Assembly: GCA_964511945.1 (NCBI GenBank)
Contig: CAZEHO010000045.1
Location: 1 to 19,382 of the forward strand
Length of the DNA stretch: 19,382 nucleotides
DNA from: CAZEHO01 sp964511945
GTDB lineage: Bacteria > Actinomycetota > Acidimicrobiia > Spongiisociales > UBA11373
Direction: 5' to 3'
Of this stretch, positions 1-7,778 are shown piece by piece. Position 1 is the first letter of the stretch. Each line of letters begins with the position of its first letter. A model generated the notes under the pieces. It did not search any database. It was not told the DNA's origin and was given only the letters and a program-made list of their open reading frames with translations. Both the position numbers and the translations under genes were made by a program.

Positions 1-37
1 AGCTGGCCTAGGAGTCTGCTGAGTAATGCCGATGTGG

Positions 38-54
38 CGTGCCCGCCGGGCACG
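38..54. repeat. Perfect 8-bp inverted repeat (hairpin)
   Basis: CGTGCCCG at 38-45 is followed after one base by its exact reverse complement at 47-54. It would fold as a strong GC hairpin with a small loop. It lies about 150 bp beyond the stop of the minus-strand propeller gene, so it could be part of that transcript's 3' end, but no T-run follows on either strand. The role is not determined. Confidence 0.45.
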
Positions 55-95
55 TCGATCGGCGGCCAGGCGCGCCAATCGCAAGGACGCAGGTT

Positions 96-122
96 CCGCC
101 ACTCCTCGTGCAGGAGTGGTGG
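96..122 (-). terminator. Candidate hairpin terminator of the sigma/propeller transcript
   Basis: CCACTCCT (99-106) pairs with AGGAGTGG (112-119) around a 5-nt loop. The stem extends to 11 pairs (one G-T) from 96 to 122. It lies 80 bp beyond the stop of the 905-residue membrane protein on the minus strand. No U-rich tract follows, so this is a hairpin in the right place rather than a classic intrinsic terminator. The rest of 1-201 holds no gene that I can support. Confidence 0.4.
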
Positions 123-201
123 GACCGAGGGCACCGCGAGTGGTGATGACTGGTCGTCGAGATGTGCGGCATGTGTTGCTCAGCGGGCTCCAAGTACCGC
201 G

Positions 202-2919
202 CTAGGCCTCGTCCTGGTCCTCCTCGACCGGCCGGTCCCAGACCCAGACGGCCGGTCCGAGGCGGTCTGCCCCGACCGCGATGAACCGTGCCATGCCGTT
301 GACGTCGGCCAGAGGGACCAGCTCGGTGATGCCGAGGCGCCCGGTCCCGAATGTCTCCTCGTCGCCGATCAGCCGCCGCCACGATGACGCTCCCTGGTAG
401 CTCCCCACCAGGAACACACCACGTTCCAGGCCACGCTGGGTGTCGATGGCGGTTGCGACAACCAGGATCCGGTCCAGTGAAGGGGCAAGCCCGACCGGGC
501 CCCAGGGGGTGAGGGTCGAGGCTTCTATGACGTCGTCGAACGCTTCGACCTCAGGCAGCAGATCCCATTCCAGCGTGTCGGTCGACCACCACACGGAGGG
601 ACGGCAGCGCCAGGCATCATCGCAGGATTCTCCGGCGGCGAAGAAGCCGCCGTGGGCCGGTCCCAGGTCGGCGACGAGCGAATTGTCGAAGGCTGGAATC
701 TGGTCTCTCGTCACCCATCTCCTGCCGCTCGACGAATCCCAAACCACCGTCGAGCACCGCAGGTCGGTGATCTCCCCGGTGTCGGTGGTGGTGCAGGTCC
801 CGCCGAAGGCCAGGAACCCATCGGGGGTGACCACCGCGTCGATGAGCCAGGTCTGGTCGGTCGGGGAGGGGATCGGAGCCGCCGTCCACACCCGGCCGTC
901 GAGCGACCACCAGGCCAACGGCTCTGCGGTCGCGGTTCCGAGGGCAAGCAGCACCCCGTCTCCCCAGATCAGCTGCAGCGCGGCCGGGGTGCATGCTGGA
1001 TCGTCGTCGGGCCCACAGGCGTTCGAGCCACCCGGCGGTGTTTCGGCCGGAGACCAGTCGTCACCGTCTTCCGAGATCCACAGGGCCGATGCACAACTGC
1101 GGCCTTCATCCGATTCGGTGCACTCGATACCCGATGCCACGAACCCGGAACCGGTCGCAACGATATCAATCAGGGCCTCGTCGGCCTCAAGGGGATCGTT
1201 GCCACCGGGGGGTACCCGAACCGGCTCCCAGACCGCCGGGTCATCGGTCACCCACGCCATCGGGCGGCACTCCGCAATGCCGTCGAGGAACTCGCAGTCG
1301 TGGCCGATCGCAACCAGCAGTTCGGCAAGGCGGGCGACCGCCACAACTCCACCACCGCCCTCGTCCCGAGGGAGAACGGCCCGCCGCCAGCCCTCCATCA
1401 CCGGCCCGAGTCCCTCGAACGAGGCTGCCACCGTCTCCGGTGTCCACGGGATCTCGGTGGCTGCGGGGATCTCTCCGCAATCCGGCCGTTCGCATCGCAA
1501 CACGAAGGCTCCGCTGCGAGGCCGGTGGAAGAACACAACGGGTTCGCCGGCGTCGTCCACCACGAGAGAAGCCGCGGCTCCCTGAAGGCCGGGCAGCTCC
1601 ACGATGGTGCCAGTCCGGCACTCGGCATCGTCGCAGCGGAAGAGCCAGCCGGGATTGGTCGGCGCCAGGCTCGGTCCGGCGTTCGTCGACACCAGAACCG
1701 GGCCCTCGACTCCCCAGGCAGTTCCGATCAGCTCGCCGAGCGACCGGTGGCCGCCCACGCTGACCGGCTCGATTGCCGTTGAGCAGGCCGGCTCAAGGCA
1801 GCGGAACGCAAGGATCTCGCTCCCCGGATCGGCAACGAAGATCGTGGCCAGTCCCACCGGATCGACGACGATGCCGACGACGACGGCATCCGGAGGTACG
1901 GCTCCCAGGTCGGCGGTGTCGATGTCACCGCACTCAGCGTCGGAGCACACTGCGACCCGCAGCACGCTGTCACCGTCCCTTTGCACGGTGACTTGTGCGA
2001 TCAGTGGGATGTCATCGCCGATCAGGGCGAGCGGTCCGAGCCGCCACCGAATGCTTTCCACCACCGTTGTGTCGAACTCCCCGGCGCATGCTGTGTCGGT
2101 GCAGCGGGCGATGACCGCAGCTTCCTCGAGGCTGTTGCCGAACGCCACGATCGGCAGGCCGTCGGATCCGATAGCGAGTGACGGGGCGTTGCCCGGTCCG
2201 AGGTCCGTGATGGTGTGGTCGTTGCAGATCGGATCGGCACAGCGGGCCAGCCGGACGATGGGCGCACCATCGACATCGACATCGACGTAGGCGAGCAGAG
2301 GGATCTCGTCGGCACCGACGATGACGTCGTGTGGTTCGGTCCAGTCTTCGATGGGAATCGTGGTCGCCCCGGCGAGCGTGACGCATCCCGGGTCGCCGCA
2401 TACGGCCAGTCGGATCGATGCTCCACCATCGTCGAGGTGCGCGATCACCGGGTTCCCGTCCGGATTCAGAGCAACGGCCGGGAAGCTGCCGTCATAGGTA
2501 GAGCCTGCCGCAACGATCCGGGTCGGCTGGATGACCAGGGGTGGCAGGGTGGTGGTCGTTGTGGGCGGCGGCCGGGTGGTGGTGGTGGTGGTGGGTGCGG
2601 CGGTCGTCGGAGCAACTGTGGTCGGTGTCAGGCTGGTATCGGGGGCAGCAGCGGTGCCGTCCTGGCGCACCAGACTCCACACCCCGACGGCGACCGCCGC
2701 CATCGCAGCACCGGCGAACGCGACGGCAAGGAGCACCATGATCGCCCGGCGGATGCCACCACCCAGACGGGCCGAGGTGGGTTGCGGCGCCGGTGCCGGA
2801 CGGGGGCGGTAGGCCTCGACGAGAGCGGTGGCGTCCGGATACGGCAGGGGGAGCAGCGCCGGGTCCTGAACCGGGTTGGCGGCCGCGAAGGCGGTGAGAG
2901 CATCGGACGTGGAGGTCAT
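202..2919 (-). CDS. Single-pass membrane protein with two predicted extracytoplasmic beta-propellers; possible sigma-factor partner
   Basis: This is a 905-residue protein. Residues 1-56 are predicted cytoplasmic, a membrane segment spans about 58-84, and a Thr/Pro-rich linker covers about 92-128. Residues 135-490 contain seven units, each ending in a strand with a C-x4-C pair (C174/179, C227/232, C273/278, C325/330, C374/379, C429/434, C476/481), a spacing of 46-55 residues that suggests a seven-bladed beta-propeller. Residues 500-900 contain Asp-box-like motifs such as SEDGDDW (616-622), SLDGRVW (672-678) and STDTLEW (779-785), suggesting a second propeller, with further Cys pairs (C542/551, C600/609, C635/643, C709/722, C766/772). 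The ATG overlaps the sigma gene stop as ATGA. By position it could act as an anti-sigma factor or sensor, but I see no zinc anti-sigma HxxxCxxC motif. The family is not recognised; topology and fold are inferred. Confidence 0.85.
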   Translation of the reverse strand: MTSTSDALTAFAAANPVQDPALLPLPYPDATALVEAYRPRPAPAPQPTSARLGGGIRRAIMVLLAVAFAGAAMAAVAVGVWSLVRQDGTAAAPDTSLTPTTVAPTTAAPTTTTTTRPPPTTTTTLPPLVIQPTRIVAAGSTYDGSFPAVALNPDGNPVIAHLDDGGASIRLAVCGDPGCVTLAGATTIPIEDWTEPHDVIVGADEIPLLAYVDVDVDGAPIVRLARCADPICNDHTITDLGPGNAPSLAIGSDGLPIVAFGNSLEEAAVIARCTDTACAGEFDTTVVESIRWRLGPLALIGDDIPLIAQVTVQRDGDSVLRVAVCSDAECGDIDTADLGAVPPDAVVVGIVVDPVGLATIFVADPGSEILAFRCLEPACSTAIEPVSVGGHRSLGELIGTAWGVEGPVLVSTNAGPSLAPTNPGWLFRCDDAECRTGTIVELPGLQGAAASLVVDDAGEPVVFFHRPRSGAFVLRCERPDCGEIPAATEIPWTPETVAASFEGLGPVMEGWRRAVLPRDEGGGGVVAVARLAELLVAIGHDCEFLDGIAECRPMAWVTDDPAVWEPVRVPPGGNDPLEADEALIDIVATGSGFVASGIECTESDEGRSCASALWISEDGDDWSPAETPPGGSNACGPDDDPACTPAALQLIWGDGVLLALGTATAEPLAWWSLDGRVWTAAPIPSPTDQTWLIDAVVTPDGFLAFGGTCTTTDTGEITDLRCSTVVWDSSSGRRWVTRDQIPAFDNSLVADLGPAHGGFFAAGESCDDAWRCRPSVWWSTDTLEWDLLPEVEAFDDVIEASTLTPWGPVGLAPSLDRILVVATAIDTQRGLERGVFLVGSYQGASSWRRLIGDEETFGTGRLGITELVPLADVNGMARFIAVGADRLGPAVWVWDRPVEEDQDEA

Positions 2920-3515
2920 CGGTCCGACCTCCGGCCACGCCGGTTCTCACGGAGCCGGTCACGCTCGGAGAGGCGGTCGTACTCGCGCGAGAGACGGTCA
3001 CCGGCGCGCTCCAGGCGCAAGTCGACGACGGCCTCCGAGGCGCCGAGCACGAACGCGATCGCCGGGATCGGAAGGCGTTCCCACATGGCCAGGCGCAGGA
3101 TCTCGCGATCGCGTTCACCGAGGCGGGCGGCCGCTTCGAGGGCGCGATCGGCGTCGGCTCGTTGGATCGGCGGGACTTCAAGGGCGGCCCCCGGGCGCCT
3201 CGAACTGCTCCGGGTGCGCCCGCCCGCCGGCATGGCCCGGGTCTTTGCGGTCACGATGGAGAGTGCGATCCGGTACAGCCACAGCAGCGCTCCATCGGAC
3301 CGCGGCGCCTCGTCGATCCGCCGCCTGGCGACGAGGAAGACTTCGGCCGCCGTCTGCGATCCCCGCCGGCCGAGACGCCGGACGCAGTACGCCAGCACAC
3401 GCCGGTAGTGCTGCTCGTAGAGCGTGTCGACCCGCGGATCGACTTCGAGCGGCGCCGGATCGTTGCCGCTGTTGCTACGAGATCGCCTCCGCCCGTTCAT
3501 GCCCGCCGCCGGCAC
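2916..3515 (-). CDS. ECF-like RNA polymerase sigma factor
   Basis: This 199-residue protein has a sigma-2 region at about 31-90 (LYEQHYRRVLAYCVRRLG, then LLWLYRIALSIV, the usual W-hydrophobic-R-I-A helix). It has a sigma-4 region at about 125-178 (LGERDREILRLAMWE, then a helix-turn-helix around IPAIAFVLGASEAVVDLRLERA). Proteins of this size with only regions 2 and 4 are ECF sigma factors, which are usually held by a membrane anti-sigma protein. The GTG at 3515 is chosen because GGAGGG lies 8 nt upstream; the ATG at 3500 has no such site. The stop overlaps the next gene by 4 bp, so the two are translationally coupled. The C-terminal tail (180-199) is very Arg-rich. The target promoters are unknown. 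The acidic cluster usual in region 2.2 is weak, so the protein may be a divergent member. Confidence 0.85.
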   Translation of the reverse strand: MPAAGMNGRRRSRSNSGNDPAPLEVDPRVDTLYEQHYRRVLAYCVRRLGRRGSQTAAEVFLVARRRIDEAPRSDGALLWLYRIALSIVTAKTRAMPAGGRTRSSSRRPGAALEVPPIQRADADRALEAAARLGERDREILRLAMWERLPIPAIAFVLGASEAVVDLRLERAGDRLSREYDRLSERDRLRENRRGRRSDR

Positions 3516-3523
3516 GGAGCCGA

Positions 3524-3529
3524 CCCTCC
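3524..3529 (-). promoter_or_regulatory. Ribosome binding site of the sigma factor gene
   Basis: GGAGGG on the minus strand ends 8 nt before the GTG at 3515 and decides that start over the ATG five codons inside. Confidence 0.7.
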
Positions 3530-3531
3530 AG

Positions 3532-3593
3532 GGTCAACGGTGCCCGACATCTGCGGTTTGGTCAAACGCCGCCGGGAAGGGTCCCGGGTCAAA
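3532..3593 (-). promoter_or_regulatory. Three TTGACC repeats in the sigma/small-protein intergenic region
   Basis: On the minus strand TTGACC occurs at 3537-3532, 3565-3560 and 3592-3587; the latter two are TTTGACC. The spacings are 28 and 27 bp. A further TTGACC lies on the plus strand at 3636-3641. They may be -35 elements or an operator array for the sigma gene. No good TAnnnT -10 box is visible at 16-18 bp from any of them, so an operator or a non-housekeeping promoter is possible. Confidence 0.35.
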
Positions 3594-3654
3594 GGGCCTT
3601 CAGTCCCTGCCGCGTCCGGCGGACGGCGACGATCATTGACCGATCAGCAACCCT

Positions 3655-3660
3655 GGAGGT
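3655..3660 (+). promoter_or_regulatory. Ribosome binding site of the small Cys-cluster protein gene
   Basis: GGAGGT lies 8 nt before the GTG at 3669. It fixes this start although the reading frame is open much further upstream, through the sigma gene on the opposite strand. Confidence 0.8.
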
Positions 3661-3668
3661 GGTTCTCG

Positions 3669-3941
3669 GTGGACTACGTGGTGCGCAGCCGGGAGGACGA
3701 GCTGGACGTCGACATTCCGGACCCAGGCGACCGAAGGGCTGCGCTCATCGAGACACTTGAGCAGTGCTGCGAGGGAACGTGTGACTGCCCGACCGACGAG
3801 ATCCGCAAGGCGCGGATCTCTGTTGATTCTGAGGAAGCCACCGACCTCCGCATGACCCTGACGCCCCGCGATGGCGAGCCGCTCGACATCGTCGAAGTCG
3901 ACCGGGCGGTGCGCTGGAGTATCGACCAACTCGAGGCTTAA
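3669..3941 (+). CDS. Small acidic protein with CCx3CxC cluster, function unknown
   Basis: This 90-residue cytoplasmic protein starts at a GTG with a strong GGAGGT site 8 nt upstream. A cysteine cluster EQCCEGTCDC (C33, C34, C38, C40) lies between an acidic N-terminus and a mixed helix/strand C-terminus ending in RAVRWSIDQLEA. There is no signal peptide or membrane segment. Four close Cys could bind a metal ion or respond to redox, but this is inferred from composition only. It is divergent from the sigma factor gene across 153 bp that contain repeated TTGACC hexamers, so the two may share control. It ends 198 bp before the convergent pgi gene. I do not recognise the family. Confidence 0.75.
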   Translation: MDYVVRSREDELDVDIPDPGDRRAALIETLEQCCEGTCDCPTDEIRKARISVDSEEATDLRMTLTPRDGEPLDIVEVDRAVRWSIDQLEA

Positions 3942-4139
3942 GACCGGCCGGATCGATTGGAGCCTCGGTGGGGCGTTTCAGTCGCGCTTGATTGCGTGTC
4001 CGCCGAACCGGTTCCGCATCACCGACGGCAGCCCGATCCGAGGGCTCGTTCGGCGCGATGTGTCCAGGTAGGTCGAGTAGCCGCCGCCGATTGACGTCTC
4101 CGGTTTCCAGGTCGCTTCGGTGCGCCCGAAATCGCTCGG
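3942..4139. other. Intergenic region between convergent genes, no feature seen
   Basis: These 198 bp separate the small Cys-cluster gene from the end of pgi. I see no convincing hairpin with a T-run, repeat or small gene. Open frames here lack a ribosome binding site and have arginine-rich shadow composition. Confidence 0.5.
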
Positions 4140-5780
4140 TCACTCGCCGACGACGGTCTCCAAGGTGGCGAGACCTCCGGCGGTGTCATCGCCCAGGCAC
4201 ACCCGGATGACCCGCCGGCCGGCGTCCTTCAGGGCCTGGAAATCGCCATCGGCCTGGCCGGCTATCAGCTTCGCAAAGGTGTGATCTGCCTCGGGAACCG
4301 GAACTGCGGGAGCCGCATGGTCGACGATCTGGATGAAGGCACCGTTGTCGGCGCCGCCCTTGTGCAGTTGCCCTGTGGAGTGCAGGAACCTGGGCCCGAA
4401 GCCGACGGTGGTTGCAGTCTGCAGCCGATCCCGGATGATGCCGGCGATCCGGTGTAGCCCGGCTTCGGCCTCGGGGGCCGGAGCGATGAAGGCCTGGAGC
4501 CCGATGTAGTCGCCAACGCGGATGGAGCCGAGGAAGTCGGCAACGGCTGAACCGAGGGCGGCACGGTCGTCGGCGGGTGTTTCGGGGATCGATCCGGTCT
4601 CGAGTGAACCATCCATCGCCTGGCTCGCCAGCGCTTTGGCTCGCTGGACATCCGGCTGGTTGAACGGGTGGATGCCGAGCACCGCACCGGCCATAGCCGT
4701 CGCGACTTCTGCCCGGAACATCTCAGCTCCGAGATCCGTCAGCTCATCGACCACGATCCGTGCCACCGGATGGCCGGCCGCCTCGAGTGTCTCGAGAGCA
4801 GCATCACGATGCTCGTCGACGTCGTCCGCCAGGGTGAGTGCGATGAAGAACCGGTCATCGCGATACACCTCGGGCGGTCCGAGGGGTTCATCGGCGATGG
4901 GGACGATCCCGACTCCGTCCTTCCCGATGCTCTCGGCGATCAGCTGCTCCACCCACGCCGGAACCGCCTCCAACTCCGGTGACATCACGAAGGTCACCTT
5001 GTCCCGTCCGGCGGCGGCGAGTGCGCCGAGGGCAGCACCGAGGGCGACCGGTCCATCCGGGTCGGCGGCCGACCCGATTCGAGTTCGCTCCGCGATCGAA
5101 GCTGCACTCGCCAGGACGGCCCGGATGTCGACCCCGATGAGCGCTGCAGGAACCAGTCCGAAGTGTGTGAGTGCCGAGTAGCGGCCTCCGACATCGGGAA
5201 TCGCCTCGAACACACGGAGGAAACCCCGGTCCCGGCCCAAGTCCCCGAGGGAGGATCCGGGATCGGTGATCGCCACGAACCGGTCTCCCGGGCTCTCTGA
5301 GATCTGTGAGACCCGGTCCCAGAAGTAGGCCAGGAACGACATGGGTTCGATAGTCGTTCCCGACTTGGAGCTGACCAGAAACAGCGTCCTTTCGAGATCG
5401 ATGGCGGCCTCGACTCCGAGCACCGCACTCGGGTGGGTGCTGTCGAGCACCCTAAGTTCGGGGTGACCGGCCCGGTTCCCGAACGTCCGCTGAAAGACCT
5501 CCGGGGCCAGGCTGGAGCCACCCATGCCCAGCAGCACGACGTGGCGGAACCCAGCGCCGGCGACCTCGGCCGCGAACGTTTCGAGGTCGTCGACGAGATC
5601 TTTCATCGTGTTCGGAAGGGTGAGCCAACCGAGGCGGTCGGTGATCTCGGGCTTGGGCTCCTCCGTCCACAGCGTGTGATCCTTGGACCACAGCCGTGAG
5701 ACGGCGTCATCCTCGACCCAGGTGCGGAGCAGGGGCTCGATCGGTACTGCTGCGCTCCCGAGCGTCTGCTTGCTACCCAT
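4140..5780 (-). CDS. pgi: Glucose-6-phosphate isomerase
   Basis: This 546-residue cytoplasmic enzyme interconverts glucose 6-phosphate and fructose 6-phosphate in glycolysis and gluconeogenesis. It has the two sugar-isomerase (SIS) domains: GMGGSSLAPEVF (85-96), the phosphate-binding SKSGTTIEP (138-146), GGRYSALT (198-205), the catalytic-base motif EQLIAESIGK (278-287), HPFNQPDVQ (371-379, ring-opening His) and TGQLHKGG (469-476, Lys474). The sequence style matches the isomerase half of bifunctional tal-pgi proteins rather than classical E. coli Pgi. The ATG at 5780 is chosen because it overlaps the transaldolase stop by 8 bp (ATGGGTAG). The frame stays open upstream, but that extension is Ser/Arg-rich shadow sequence inside tal. 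Translation is probably coupled to transaldolase. Confidence 0.93.
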   Translation of the reverse strand: MGSKQTLGSAAVPIEPLLRTWVEDDAVSRLWSKDHTLWTEEPKPEITDRLGWLTLPNTMKDLVDDLETFAAEVAGAGFRHVVLLGMGGSSLAPEVFQRTFGNRAGHPELRVLDSTHPSAVLGVEAAIDLERTLFLVSSKSGTTIEPMSFLAYFWDRVSQISESPGDRFVAITDPGSSLGDLGRDRGFLRVFEAIPDVGGRYSALTHFGLVPAALIGVDIRAVLASAASIAERTRIGSAADPDGPVALGAALGALAAAGRDKVTFVMSPELEAVPAWVEQLIAESIGKDGVGIVPIADEPLGPPEVYRDDRFFIALTLADDVDEHRDAALETLEAAGHPVARIVVDELTDLGAEMFRAEVATAMAGAVLGIHPFNQPDVQRAKALASQAMDGSLETGSIPETPADDRAALGSAVADFLGSIRVGDYIGLQAFIAPAPEAEAGLHRIAGIIRDRLQTATTVGFGPRFLHSTGQLHKGGADNGAFIQIVDHAAPAVPVPEADHTFAKLIAGQADGDFQALKDAGRRVIRVCLGDDTAGGLATLETVVGE

Positions 5781-6873
5781 CGCCGAGCCTGGAGGCCTTG
5801 TCCTCGATCGCGGTGAGGAGCCGGTCGAACGCGTCGATGAAGGCCTGGACGCCGTCGTCCTGCAAGGTCTGCGTGATCTCATCGAAATCGATGCCGAGGT
5901 CACCGAGGGCGTCGATGGATTCGATGGCGTCATCGACCCCATCGAGCACGGTGTCCCCCCGGACCTCGCCGTGGTCGCGGAATGCATCGAGGGTCGCGGG
6001 CGGGACCGTGTTGACCGTATTCGGGCCGATCAGCTCCACCACGTACAGCACATCGGAGTACTCGGGATTCTTGGTGCCGGTGCTTGCCCACAGGGCGCGC
6101 TGGGGACGAGCCCCCTTGGCGGCGAGGTCGGCGAATTCGGCACCTTCGAACAAGTCCTGATAGCGCCGGTACGCGACCTTGGCGTTGGCGACGGCGATGG
6201 TGCCCCGCAGCGCCAGTGCCTCGTCACTGCCGTGCTTCTCGAGAGCAGCGTCGGTGGAGGTGTCGACCCGGCTGACGAAGAACGACGCCACCGAGGCGAT
6301 CCGCGACGGGTCGGCGGCACGCTCCAGCCCCCGGATGTACGCCTGCGCACTCGCCTCGTACTGCTCGAGTGAGAACAGCAGCGTGACGTTCACATTGATG
6401 CCGGCTGCGATGAGTTCCTCGGTGGCGGGAATCCCGGCCGGGGTCGCCGGAACCTTGATCATCAGGTTGGGCCGGTCCACCGTCGCCCACAGGCGTTTGG
6501 CTTCAGCGATCGTCGGATCGGTGTCGTTGGCGAGGCGCGGGTTGACCTCCAGGCTCACGAAACCGTCGGCACCTGCACTCTCGTCATAGACGGACCGCAG
6601 GATGTCGCACGCCTCCTGGATGTCCTCGATTGCCAGGGCCTCGAATCGAGCGATGGAGGATCCCTCGGGATCCGCGGCGATGAGGTCGCGCAGCGCGGCG
6701 TCGTAGTCGTCGCTCCCGGCGATGGCCTGCTCGAAGATCGCAGGATTGCTGGTGACTCCCCGGATTCCTTCCTCGACCAGAGCGGCGAGCTCCCCGTCGG
6801 CCAGTTTGGAGCGGCGGATGTAATCGAACCAGATGGACTGGCCGCGTGCGCTCAGATCAGCGATTGGATTCAT
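5773..6873 (-). CDS. tal: Transaldolase
   Basis: This 366-residue cytoplasmic enzyme of the non-oxidative pentose phosphate pathway transfers dihydroxyacetone units between sedoheptulose 7-phosphate and glyceraldehyde 3-phosphate. Visible marks are GQSIWFDYIRR (11-21), GVTSNPAIFEQAI (39-51), SLEVNPRLA (107-115), LMIKVPAT with Schiff-base Lys140, and INVNVTLLFSLEQY (159-172). The length and these motifs fit the actinobacterial and cyanobacterial transaldolase type. The ATG at 6873 is preceded by GAGGACGAGGAG. The gene lies 74 bp after the YceI gene on the same strand and overlaps pgi by 8 bp, so the three may be co-transcribed. Pairing with Pgi places both at the fructose 6-phosphate junction. 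Confidence 0.95.
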   Translation of the reverse strand: MNPIADLSARGQSIWFDYIRRSKLADGELAALVEEGIRGVTSNPAIFEQAIAGSDDYDAALRDLIAADPEGSSIARFEALAIEDIQEACDILRSVYDESAGADGFVSLEVNPRLANDTDPTIAEAKRLWATVDRPNLMIKVPATPAGIPATEELIAAGINVNVTLLFSLEQYEASAQAYIRGLERAADPSRIASVASFFVSRVDTSTDAALEKHGSDEALALRGTIAVANAKVAYRRYQDLFEGAEFADLAAKGARPQRALWASTGTKNPEYSDVLYVVELIGPNTVNTVPPATLDAFRDHGEVRGDTVLDGVDDAIESIDALGDLGIDFDEITQTLQDDGVQAFIDAFDRLLTAIEDKASRLGDG

Positions 6874-6947
6874 GACTCCTCGTCCTCGATCGGGCCTTCA
6901 GGCACAACTCTGTCACGGATGACGCTGTTCCAAAAACCGCGGGCCGA

Positions 6948-7736
6948 TCAGCGCTCGAAAACGAGCTGGAACTCCACGACGCCGACGTCGTCGACGGAGA
7001 GGACGATGGCCGCCCGAGGCTGCTCGATGTCGTAGTCGGCAAAGGCGATGGGGAGCGAACCGACGACCACGATTTTGCCCTCCACGAGCTGTGCTTCGAG
7101 TGGGATCGTGACGCTCTGGGTGACTCCGTGCAATGTGAGGTCGCCGGCACCATCTACCGCAAAGGGGGCGCCGTCGGCGGCCGACGCCGGGAGATCAATC
7201 GGCGCGATCAGCACAAACGACGCCTCGGGAAAGGTGTCGGTTTCGAGCGCCTGGCGCCGGATGGCCCCATCGCGGCGGGAATCGTCGCTTTCCAGTGCCG
7301 TCATGTCGACGAGGATGTCCACGGCCGTCACCTGGTCGCCGGTGATCTGGAGCGACCCGGTCACCGATGTACTGCGGCCGACTGCGGTGGTTACACCGAT
7401 CGTGCCGAGCTCTTCTTCAACCCGATACCCGGCGAACGAGCTGCCATCGGAGAGCAGTGCCCAGGTTCCTTCGATGCCGGTCTCCTCATCGGGCGCAGAA
7501 GCCGCGGTGGTTGACGTCGTCGAGGGGGCCGCGCTCGTTGTGGACGGGTCGGAATCGTCCCCTCCGGCGGCCGTAGTGGTCGTCGTTGTGGACGAGGTCA
7601 CCGAAGCCACCGCACCCTCCAGGCTGACGGCTTCGGGGGCATCGCTGCGCAGCAGGAACCACCAGATCGAGAGCGCTGCCAGCACCAGCAGTGCGGCGAT
7701 GGTTCCAATGGCAATCCAGAGGCGGCGACGGTTCAC
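6948..7736 (-). CDS. Membrane-anchored YceI-family protein
   Basis: This 262-residue protein has a short basic N-terminus, one membrane segment (about 7-29), and a Ser/Thr-rich linker (about 44-85). A YceI-like domain follows (88-262), with the family pattern GTWALLSDGSSFAGYRVEE, the RRDGAIRRQALETDTFP stretch, GDLTLHGVTQSVTIP and the C-terminal VEFQLVFER. YceI domains form a lipocalin-like barrel that binds isoprenoid-type lipids. The ligand here is unknown, and the protein is probably held on the outer face of the membrane. The GTG at 7736 is chosen because GGAGAG lies 6 nt upstream and membrane-segment placement fits; the upstream open frame is shadow sequence. A tal-pgi pair follows on the same strand, with no evident metabolic link. 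Confidence 0.88.
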   Translation of the reverse strand: MNRRRLWIAIGTIAALLVLAALSIWWFLLRSDAPEAVSLEGAVASVTSSTTTTTTAAGGDDSDPSTTSAAPSTTSTTAASAPDEETGIEGTWALLSDGSSFAGYRVEEELGTIGVTTAVGRSTSVTGSLQITGDQVTAVDILVDMTALESDDSRRDGAIRRQALETDTFPEASFVLIAPIDLPASAADGAPFAVDGAGDLTLHGVTQSVTIPLEAQLVEGKIVVVGSLPIAFADYDIEQPRAAIVLSVDDVGVVEFQLVFER

Positions 7737-7742
7737 GAAGTT

Positions 7743-7748
7743 CTCTCC
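7743..7748 (-). promoter_or_regulatory. Ribosome binding site of the YceI-family gene
   Basis: GGAGAG on the minus strand stands 6 nt before the GTG at 7736 and decides that start within a much longer open frame. Confidence 0.6.
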
Positions 7749-7778
7749 GGGACGACGGTGCCGGGACGCTAGCGGGGA

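Noticed and set aside
440..1782. Long plus-strand open frames of 376-381 codons opposite the propeller gene
   Set aside because: Ser/Arg/Pro-rich shadow composition and no ribosome site; the minus-strand frame has domain-like repeats and an operon junction.
2540..2602. G-rich GGT-repeat tract on the plus strand considered as a regulatory G-quadruplex
   Set aside because: It is explained by ACC codons of the Thr/Pro-rich linker of the membrane protein; runs of three or more G are too few.
2215..3408. 397-codon plus-strand open frame across the propeller and sigma genes
   Set aside because: Gly/Arg-rich, starts and ends without signals, and lies wholly opposite two well-supported genes.
3745..4143. 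132-codon minus-strand open frame near the end of pgi
   Set aside because: Arg-rich, no ribosome site, mostly antisense to the small Cys-cluster gene.
6900..6947. Possible terminator with a run of T between the YceI gene and tal
   Set aside because: GCGGTTTTT is present on the minus strand but no stable hairpin precedes it, so I leave co-transcription open.
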